DNA from: Bacteroidota bacterium
Lineage (GTDB): Bacteria > Bacteroidota > Bacteroidia > Bacteroidales > Prolixibacteraceae
Assembly (NCBI GenBank): GCA_030691295.1
Contig: JAUYEQ010000215.1
Coordinates: 1-11,189 of the forward strand
DNA: 11,189 bases
Reading direction: 5' to 3'
Each line of letters starts with the position of its first letter. Positions within the stretch are counted from its first letter, which is position 1. Under the pieces are notes generated by a model, which was given only the letters and a program-made list of their open reading frames with translations, was not told the origin of the DNA and ran no database searches. Both the position numbers and the translations under genes were made by a program. Shown here in pieces: positions 6,467 to 11,189 of this stretch.

Positions 6467-7270
6467 TTACAACATTTTATCATAGAATTCATTGTAAGCG
6501 TCAATATAGGTATGTTCAGGTTGGTAATCTAAAAATAATTTTCCCGACGATTGTATATATTCTGTTAATTCACTGTTAATTTTCGGGCTTCCCTGGATAA
6601 CAGCATCAGAATACTGAATCGCCATTTTACTTAAGTTTACATAGCTTGGTTCATCAACCAGTTCTGTATCTTCGCTTATTATATTGCTCATTTTCAATTT
6701 ATTCCTGAAATTTACATCCAGCGACTTTTTAAAGTCATCGTGAAAAACGGAATAAATCACTTTCGATTTTACAAACAATGGGTTGTCGTTGTAGGCCTTT
6801 TTGATGTAAAGGGGCACCAGGGAAGTCAGCCATCCGCTGCAATGAATTAAATCAGGAGCCCAACGCAGTTTAACGACTGTTTCAAGTACTCCACGTGCAA
6901 AGAAAATAGCCCTTTCGTCGTTATCTGCGAATTCATTTCCTTTTGAATCTTTCAAAACTTGTTTGCGCTGAAAATAATCCTCATTATCTATAAAATAAAC
7001 CTGCATCCGGGCTGACTGAATAGAGGCTACTTTAATAATCAACGGGTGGTCGGTATCATCAATGATCAGGTTCATCCCCGATAAGCGAATTACTTCGTGC
7101 AACTGATTCCGACGTTCATTCACACTACCATATCTAGGCATAAAAGTCCGGATTTCCTTTCCTCTCTCCTGAATTCCCTGTGGAAGGAACCTCGATTTTT
7201 TAGACATTTCTGTCTCGGGAAGGTAAGGGGTAATTTCTGATGAAATAAATAAGACTTTCTTCTTTTCCAT
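6467..7270 (-). CDS. Stand-alone GT5 N-terminal-like protein (annotated in relatives as glycogen/starch synthase)
   Basis: This 267-residue protein resembles the N-terminal Rossmann half of glycogen/starch synthases (GT5). It opens KKVLFISSEITPYLPETEMS, continues GIQERGKEIRTFMPRYGSVNERR and MQVYFIDNEDYFQRK, then DERAIFFARGVLETVVKLRWAPDLIHCSGWLTSLVPLY, which matches the GlgA pattern in which a conserved His sits in the HxHDWH-like block (here IHCSGW). It ends at about half the usual 480-residue length, before the second glycosyltransferase domain. The KTGGL glucan/ADP-glucose loop near residue 20 is replaced by ETEMSK. The protein is therefore unlikely to be an ordinary synthase and may bind a nucleotide sugar or regulate. 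The shortening does not look like recent decay: the frame is clean, and I recall similar short proteins next to panC in other Bacteroidota. It is first in the minus operon with DUF4270 and glmS and divergent from panC. Confidence 0.8.
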   Translation of the reverse strand: MEKKKVLFISSEITPYLPETEMSKKSRFLPQGIQERGKEIRTFMPRYGSVNERRNQLHEVIRLSGMNLIIDDTDHPLIIKVASIQSARMQVYFIDNEDYFQRKQVLKDSKGNEFADNDERAIFFARGVLETVVKLRWAPDLIHCSGWLTSLVPLYIKKAYNDNPLFVKSKVIYSVFHDDFKKSLDVNFRNKLKMSNIISEDTELVDEPSYVNLSKMAIQYSDAVIQGSPKINSELTEYIQSSGKLFLDYQPEHTYIDAYNEFYDKML

Positions 7271-7293
7271 TTAATTGCCTGAGTTTAATTGTG

Positions 7294-7323
7294 CAAAATT
7301 AGTAAAATATCGGCAATATTCAA
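7294..7323 (-). promoter_or_regulatory. Bacteroidota promoter for the GT5-like/DUF4270/glmS operon
   Basis: On the minus strand a TAATTTTG box (7301-7294) matches TAnnTTTG exactly. It is preceded, after 19 bases, by TTG (7323-7321), which fits the -33/-7 spacing of the Bacteroidota housekeeping sigma factor. The -7 box ends 23 bases before the ATG at 7270. Confidence 0.6.
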
Positions 7324-7387
7324 TTCCAGCAGGTTACAGTGGTCTTAAAAAAGCTTAACAAGTTACGATTGGTGTTAATTTATTTAT

Positions 7388-7395
7388 TTACTTTG
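7388..7395 (+). promoter_or_regulatory. Probable -7 box for panC
   Basis: TTACTTTG differs from TAnnTTTG at one position and lies 21 bases before the chosen panC ATG. A TTGG at 7369 is a possible but closely spaced -33 element. If used, it would place the start of transcription inside the longer upstream open frame, which supports the ATG at 7417. Confidence 0.4.
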
Positions 7396-7416
7396 CACCC
7401 TCATTTTTTATCCAAA

Positions 7417-8271
7417 ATGCAGATAGTAAAGCATATAAACGAACTTCAGGCAATACTGGACAATAAACGGCAAGAGGGATTGAGCATAGGTTTTGTTCCT
7501 ACAATGGGTGCATTGCACGCTGGTCATCTTTCATTGGTTGAAAAGGCTGGACAGCAGTCCGGGGTCGTGGTAGTGAGTATTTTTGTTAATCCCACACAGT
7601 TTAACGACAAAAGTGATCTGGAAAGATATCCGCGCGATCTTCAGAAAGATGTTAATTTATTGGAACCGACATCCTGTCAGCTAATTTTTGCTCCTGAAGC
7701 CGATGAAATTTATCCTGAACCTGATACCCGGCAATTCAACTTTGGGAACCTTGAACTGGTGATGGAAGGCAAATTCAGACCCGGACATTTCAACGGAGTT
7801 GCCCAGGTGGTAAGCCGTTTATTTGAGATCGTTCAACCCGACAAAGCTTTTTTTGGCCTGAAAGACTTTCAGCAACTGGCGATTATCAATGAAATGGTCA
7901 GGAAACTCGACCTTCCGGTTGAAATTGTACCCTGCCCTATTATTCGTGAAAAAGATGGTCTGGCCATGAGTTCGCGCAATATGTTGCTTAGTACCGAACA
8001 ACGACAGAATGCAGTGCTCATTTCAGCCACATTGTTTGAAGCGACAAACAAAACCGGAGAACTAAACGTAGAAGAACTCACCAATTGGGTAATTAACCGT
8101 ATCAACGAAAACGAATTTCTGAACACAGAGTACTTTGAGATTGTTGATTCAATGACCCTTCAGACAATAAAAAGTTGGAACGATCCTTGCACGAAGGTGG
8201 GATGCATCGCTGTTCAATGCGGAAAAATAAGGTTGATAGACAATGTAGAGTTCGAACGAACAAAGAATTGA
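7417..8271 (+). CDS. panC: Pantothenate synthetase (pantoate--beta-alanine ligase)
   Basis: This cytoplasmic enzyme joins pantoate and beta-alanine with ATP to give pantothenate, the vitamin precursor of CoA. From the ATG at 7417 it has 284 residues, the E. coli length. The frame is open from 7339, but those 26 extra residues (hydrophobic, Leu-rich) lack family similarity and probably overlap the promoter. Motifs: FVPTMGALHAGHLSL with the HxGH nucleotidyl-transferase signature at H34-H37; SIFVNPTQFN (54-63); GHFNGVAQVVSRLF (123-136); FFGLKDFQQL (145-154); and the KMSKS-like GLAMSSRN (181-188). All expected active-site blocks are present, so the enzyme should be active. panD follows 87 bases downstream on the same strand and supplies its beta-alanine substrate, a common arrangement in this phylum. 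Confidence 0.98.
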   Translation: MQIVKHINELQAILDNKRQEGLSIGFVPTMGALHAGHLSLVEKAGQQSGVVVVSIFVNPTQFNDKSDLERYPRDLQKDVNLLEPTSCQLIFAPEADEIYPEPDTRQFNFGNLELVMEGKFRPGHFNGVAQVVSRLFEIVQPDKAFFGLKDFQQLAIINEMVRKLDLPVEIVPCPIIREKDGLAMSSRNMLLSTEQRQNAVLISATLFEATNKTGELNVEELTNWVINRINENEFLNTEYFEIVDSMTLQTIKSWNDPCTKVGCIAVQCGKIRLIDNVEFERTKN

Positions 8272-8349
8272 CGATTCGACAATTGACAATTTACGATTTA
8301 AAAGTGGTGTCAAAATAAATGGTAAATAGTAAATGACAAAATAGTAAAT
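8268..8349. repeat. AT-rich imperfect tandem repeats in the panC-panD gap
   Basis: From the panC stop codon onward, TTGACgATT-, TTGACaATT- and TTTACGATTT-like words recur (8268-8300). After them come three copies of GTAAAT (8322-8327, 8329-8334, 8344-8349). No hairpin or clear promoter is seen. It looks like the low-complexity intergenic repeat filler found in many Bacteroidota genomes; whether it carries a panD promoter is uncertain. Confidence 0.5.
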
Positions 8350-8358
8350 ATAGCCAAG

Positions 8359-8709
8359 ATGATCATAGAAGTTTGCAAATCGAAAATACATAAAGTTACT
8401 GTGACCGAAGCAAATTTGCAGTACGTAGGAAGTATCACCATCGATCAGGATTTGATGGATGCTGCCAATTTAATTGAAAATGAAAAAGTTCAAATAGTAA
8501 ACATCAACAATGGCGAGCGCCTCGAAACCTACGTGATTAAAGGGGAACGTGCTTCAGGAGTAATCTGCCTGAACGGCCCTGCAGCGCGGAAAGTGGCTGT
8601 TGGAGATGTGGTCATCATTATCTCTTACGCTCAGATGGATTTCGAAGAAGCCAAAACGTTTAAGCCGTGGCTGGTTTTCCCTGACACTGAAACGAACCAA
8701 CTGATTTAA
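8359..8709 (+). CDS. panD: Aspartate 1-decarboxylase proenzyme
   Basis: This pyruvoyl-dependent enzyme decarboxylates aspartate to beta-alanine for pantothenate synthesis. At 116 residues it is slightly shorter than E. coli PanD (126). The self-cleavage site Gly24-Ser25 lies in YVGSITID; Ser25 becomes the pyruvoyl group of the alpha chain. Active-site residues R54, T57 and Y58 (ERLETYVI) fall at the same numbers as in E. coli. [20 protein letters not shown] is the conserved C-terminal block that ends the double-psi barrel. The C-terminal tail [15 protein letters not shown] is ordinary. The ATG at 8359 begins [18 protein letters not shown], as in the family. The gene follows panC and is closed by a strong hairpin terminator 20 bases after the stop. 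Confidence 0.98.
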   Translation: MIIEVCKSKIHKVTVTEANLQYVGSITIDQDLMDAANLIENEKVQIVNINNGERLETYVIKGERASGVICLNGPAARKVAVGDVVIIISYAQMDFEEAKTFKPWLVFPDTETNQLI

Positions 8710-8728
8710 TTTCAGAATAATATAAATT

Positions 8729-8765
8729 AAAACCTCATTGCTTCGGTTAGCAATGAGGTTTTGTT
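8729..8765 (+). terminator. Rho-independent terminator after panD
   Basis: A perfect 13-bp stem, AAAACCTCATTGC (8729-8741) against GCAATGAGGTTTT (8750-8762), encloses an 8-base loop TTCGGTTA and is followed by GTTATTTTT. The stem is bounded by an A-run and a T-run, so it could also work on the minus strand. It separates panC-panD from rfaE2. Confidence 0.9.
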
Positions 8766-8790
8766 ATTTTTACAGAAATACTTTTTTGTG

Positions 8791-9288
8791 ATGACACCAT
8801 CAGAAATTATTCAATCAAAAATATTTGCAGATGCACGTTCGTTTTCCATGCTCCTGAAAGAGTGGAAACAAGCCGGCAACAAGGTGGTTTTTACCAATGG
8901 ATGTTTCGATTTAGTGCACCGCGGACACATCGACTCACTTGCCAGAGCGGCTGAATTTGGCGACCGCCTCATTATTGGCCTCAACTCAGATATTTCGGTA
9001 AAATTACTGAAAGGCAAAAACCGCCCGCTCATCGATCAGCAATCGCGCGCTGTTTTACTTGCTTCATTGCTGATGGTAGATGCGGTGATTTTGTTTGATG
9101 AAGAAACTCCGTACGAGTTGATTAAAGATATTTTACCTGATGTTTTGGTAAAGGGAAGTGACTACCAAATCGAAGAAATTGCCGGATTCGACATTGTTCT
9201 GGCTTCAGGAGGAAAAGTTGAACGTATTGAGCTGACTGAAGGATTTTCGACCACCGAATTGATCAAAAAGCTAAAAGACACTTTTTAG
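8791..9288 (+). CDS. rfaE2: D-glycero-beta-D-manno-heptose 1-phosphate adenylyltransferase
   Basis: This cytidylyltransferase-fold enzyme transfers AMP from ATP to D-glycero-beta-D-manno-heptose 1-phosphate, giving the ADP-heptose used for the LPS inner core. It has 165 residues and corresponds to the C-terminal domain of the bifunctional E. coli HldE; the kinase half is not present here and must be encoded elsewhere. Motifs: VVFTNGCFDLVHRGHIDSL with HxGH at H43-H46; GLNSDISVKLLKGKNRPL (63-80); QQSRAVLLASL; DVLVKGSDY (117-125); and the terminal GFSTTELIKKL, equivalent to the family's GYSTT block. The ATG at 8791 is used; the frame extends upstream only to a TTG lying within the terminator stem. 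No clear promoter box is seen in the 25 bases between terminator and start. radA follows after 67 bases. Confidence 0.95.
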   Translation: MTPSEIIQSKIFADARSFSMLLKEWKQAGNKVVFTNGCFDLVHRGHIDSLARAAEFGDRLIIGLNSDISVKLLKGKNRPLIDQQSRAVLLASLLMVDAVILFDEETPYELIKDILPDVLVKGSDYQIEEIAGFDIVLASGGKVERIELTEGFSTTELIKKLKDTF

Positions 9289-9313
9289 CCAGTATATACG
9301 AACTCCGAAAATT

Positions 9314-9344
9314 TCCAATAATCAATAACGAATAACCAATATCC
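9314..9344. repeat. Short AT-rich CAATAA-type repeats before radA
   Basis: Imperfect repeats of CCAATAATCAATAACGAATA type, built on CAATAA/CAATAT words, fill most of the 67-base gap between rfaE2 and radA. There is no strand bias, coding potential or hairpin. They are similar in character to, but not the same in sequence as, the repeats before panD. Confidence 0.45.
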
Positions 9345-9355
9345 AAAAAATACCA

Positions 9356-10723
9356 ATGGCCAAAGTTAAAACCAGTTTTTTCTGTCAGAATTGTGGAGCA
9401 CAATCGCCTAAGTGGGTTGGAAAGTGTAATTCGTGCGGCGAGTGGAATTCGTTTGTTGAAGAAATTGTAGAGCGCGAAAGCACGAAAACTGCTTCCTTTT
9501 TGACCGGAACAGGCAATCAGCCCAAACTGCTGCACGAAGTTTCTGATGAACACACAGAGCGGATTGATACCTGCAACCAGGAACTCAACCGGGTGCTGGG
9601 CGGCGGACTGGTTCCCGGATCGATGGTTTTGATTGGCGGCGAACCCGGAATCGGCAAATCAACGCTGGTTTTGCAACTGGCTCTTGATCTTAAAAGCAAA
9701 AAGATCCTTTATGTTTCCGGAGAAGAAAGTATTCAGCAAATCAAAATCCGGGCACAGCGACTTCAGAAAGAAAACCAAAACTGTTACTTTCTAGCCGAAA
9801 CTTCACTCGAACACATTATTGCCCAAAGCAAACAAATTGTTCCTGAATTACTGATCATCGACTCCATTCAAACTGTTTCAACCGACCAGATTGAATCGTC
9901 GCCCGGTTCGGTGGGGCAAATTCGCGAATGCACCCACGGCATCCTGAAATACGCCAAAGAAAACAATGTACCGGTAATCCTGATCGGGCACATTACCAAA
10001 GAAGGAAGTCTGGCCGGACCAAAAGTACTGGAACACATTGTTGATACCGTTTTGCAGTTCGAAGGCGAAAATCAATACATGTACCGTATTCTGCGCGCCA
10101 TAAAAAACCGTTTCGGCTCCACCTCGGAGTTGGGAATTTTTGAAATGGGCAATTCGGGTTTGCGCGAAGTTTCCAATCCGTCGGAATTGCTGATCAACCG
10201 AGCACACGAGGGACTGAGTGGTACTGCTATCGCAGCTGCCATTGAAGGAATCCGCCCGTTGCTGATCGAAATTCAGGCGCTGGTAAGTACTGCTGCATAC
10301 GGAACTCCGCAGCGATCGTCCACAGGTTTCGATTTGCGAAGGCTCAACATGTTGCTCGCCGTTCTGGAAAAACGGGCAGGTTTTAAACTGGCCACCAAAG
10401 ATGTTTTCCTGAATATTGCCGGAGGAATCAAAGTGGATGACCCGGCCATTGACTTAACCGTGATAACCGCAATCCTGTCTTCGAACTTCGATTTACCGAT
10501 CAGAAAGAATGTCTGTTTTGCAGGCGAGGTTGGGCTTTCAGGAGAAATTCGCGCAGTAAACCGGCTCGAACAGCGCATTGCCGAAGCCGAAAAATTGGGT
10601 TTCGACAGTATTTTTATTCCAAAAGCCGGAAAAGGAATCAACCTCAAGAAGTTTTCAATCGAAATTTTGCAGTTCGATCGGGTGGAAAACTTTTTCAGAC
10701 ATGTATTCAGCAAAAAAGGCTGA
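9356..10723 (+). CDS. radA: DNA repair protein RadA (Sms), branch-migration ATPase
   Basis: This RecA-like hexameric helicase extends D-loops and processes branched intermediates in homologous recombination. It has 455 residues, the family length. The domains are, in order: a C4 zinc finger (C10, C13, C24, C27); a RecA-type ATPase with Walker A GEPGIGKST (95-103) and Walker B LLIIDS (165-170); the RadA-specific KNRFG motif (250-254); and a C-terminal Lon-protease-like domain (about 270-455) with the AGEVGLSGEIRAV block. The Lon-like domain serves as a DNA-binding scaffold. The start at 9356 (MAKVKTSFFCQNCG) is standard. It lies downstream of rfaE2 and ends 11 bases before the convergent DUF4468 remnant. 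No terminator hairpin is obvious after the stop. Confidence 0.98.
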   Translation: MAKVKTSFFCQNCGAQSPKWVGKCNSCGEWNSFVEEIVERESTKTASFLTGTGNQPKLLHEVSDEHTERIDTCNQELNRVLGGGLVPGSMVLIGGEPGIGKSTLVLQLALDLKSKKILYVSGEESIQQIKIRAQRLQKENQNCYFLAETSLEHIIAQSKQIVPELLIIDSIQTVSTDQIESSPGSVGQIRECTHGILKYAKENNVPVILIGHITKEGSLAGPKVLEHIVDTVLQFEGENQYMYRILRAIKNRFGSTSELGIFEMGNSGLREVSNPSELLINRAHEGLSGTAIAAAIEGIRPLLIEIQALVSTAAYGTPQRSSTGFDLRRLNMLLAVLEKRAGFKLATKDVFLNIAGGIKVDDPAIDLTVITAILSSNFDLPIRKNVCFAGEVGLSGEIRAVNRLEQRIAEAEKLGFDSIFIPKAGKGINLKKFSIEILQFDRVENFFRHVFSKKG

Positions 10724-10734
10724 GAATGAAGATT

Positions 10735-11058
10735 TCACCATTCAACTTCTGACTTTGTCATTTGGTGATGCAATTTGGTAAGTAAATCTATCATCTCGGA
10801 TTCAGTTTTGCTGATCAAACCAGAAATAACCTGATTTGGTCGTGCAGCTATTCTGGCTGCGGCTTTCCCAATTTTAACTCCGGCAGGAGGATTCTTTATG
10901 TACCACTCCGGATCGCTTACCATTTTATAGGTTTCTTTTTTATCGAAGTACTCTTTAAAGGGTTTTGTAGTTCCATTGCTATATTCCGAAACTCCGGTGG
11001 TAATCGAAATATCTGTGATTTCGGCTTTGTATCTTCCATCTTTAAATGAGACTATAAC
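10735..11058 (-). pseudogene. 5'-truncated DUF4468-domain protein gene
   Basis: Minus-strand codons run open from a TAG at 11061-11059 down to the TGA at 10737-10735, 107 codons. The reading begins VIVSFKDGRYKAEITDISITTG and continues to KPFKEYFDKKETYKMVSDPEWYIKNPP and an Ala-rich helix, ending HHQMTKSEVEW. The VSFKDGRYKAEITDI strand pair and the helical tail ending in Trp look like the C-terminal half of DUF4468 proteins, a TBP-like fold in Bacteroidota with no known function. No ATG, GTG or TTG precedes the Met at 10923, and starting there would discard the recognisable strand. The N-terminal half of the domain and the usual signal peptide are missing. I therefore call it a remnant truncated near 11059, or a gene broken by a rearrangement; a sequencing frameshift just upstream is possible but not apparent. 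Confidence 0.6.
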
Positions 11059-11189
11059 CTAAATTGAGCGAACAACAAATTCAGTTTCCCTTCTGGGTTC
11101 ACTTGATGTAGTCGATGTAGTGTTTTTAATTGAATTTTTGTGGTTTGCTTCAGGATAGGCCTATTTTCGGGTACTTATCTTCGCTAATA
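11059..11189. other. No recognisable gene
   Basis: On the minus strand one frame is open for 40 codons (11174-11055, ending LNLLFAQFRL before a TAG at 11054-11052), but it starts after a stop and matches nothing I recognise. The plus strand shows only short frames. A single-base change near 11170 would join that frame to an upstream one (ISEDKYP), so it could be the C-terminal end of a degraded gene that continues past the window edge. Confidence 0.35.

Noticed and set aside
7339..7416. A 26-residue N-terminal extension of PanC, possibly a signal or membrane anchor
   Set aside because: PanC is cytoplasmic and starts at the later ATG in the family. The extension overlaps the likely promoter box.
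8761..8790. An upstream TTG start for rfaE2
   Set aside because: It falls within the 3' arm of the terminator stem, so it would not be part of a separate transcript. The ATG at 8791 fits the family.

Overview
The window is a chromosomal segment from a member of the Bacteroidota, probably class Bacteroidia. The evidence is a DUF4270 lipoprotein, a stand-alone GT5 half-domain protein beside panC, a DUF2281/PIN toxin-antitoxin pair, a DUF4468 remnant, near-absence of Shine-Dalgarno sequences, A-rich leaders and promoter boxes of the TAnnTTTG type. Genus cannot be told from the sequence alone.

Layout. Positions 1-1384 (minus) hold a YghZ-type aldo/keto reductase followed by the 5' part of a pteridine-reductase-like SDR that runs off the window. 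Positions 1515-2384 (plus) hold a PPDK/PEP-synthase regulatory protein of the DUF299 family. Positions 2385-3196 hold an insertion: a detached copy of the last 44 codons of glmS, then an AT-rich vapBC-like module (DUF2281 antitoxin plus PIN toxin). Positions 3197-7270 (minus) are a likely operon reading GT5-like protein, DUF4270 lipoprotein, glmS. A divergent promoter region (about 7271-7416) separates it from the plus-strand run panC, panD, terminator, rfaE2, radA (7417-10723). The last 466 bases hold a 5'-truncated DUF4468 gene (minus) and about 130 bases with no recognisable gene.

How the genes relate. Most are housekeeping functions: GlmS starts amino-sugar synthesis for peptidoglycan and LPS, RfaE2 makes ADP-heptose for the LPS core, PanC and PanD supply pantothenate, RadA processes recombination intermediates, and the DUF299 protein switches PPDK or PEP synthase. 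The AKR and SDR look like NADPH-dependent reductases.

The most interesting structure is at the 3' end of glmS. The toxin-antitoxin module lies between two copies of the glmS C-terminal coding end (135 bp, about 85% identical by hand count). The copy joined to full-length glmS is intact. The detached copy abuts the neighbouring gene's stop codon with no gap and is probably the original end. This looks like an insertion that displaced the end of an important gene and supplied a working replacement, so that GlmS keeps its catalytic C-tail. Nearly all differences between the copies are synonymous, which favours arrival of the new end from a related genome over a recent local duplication.
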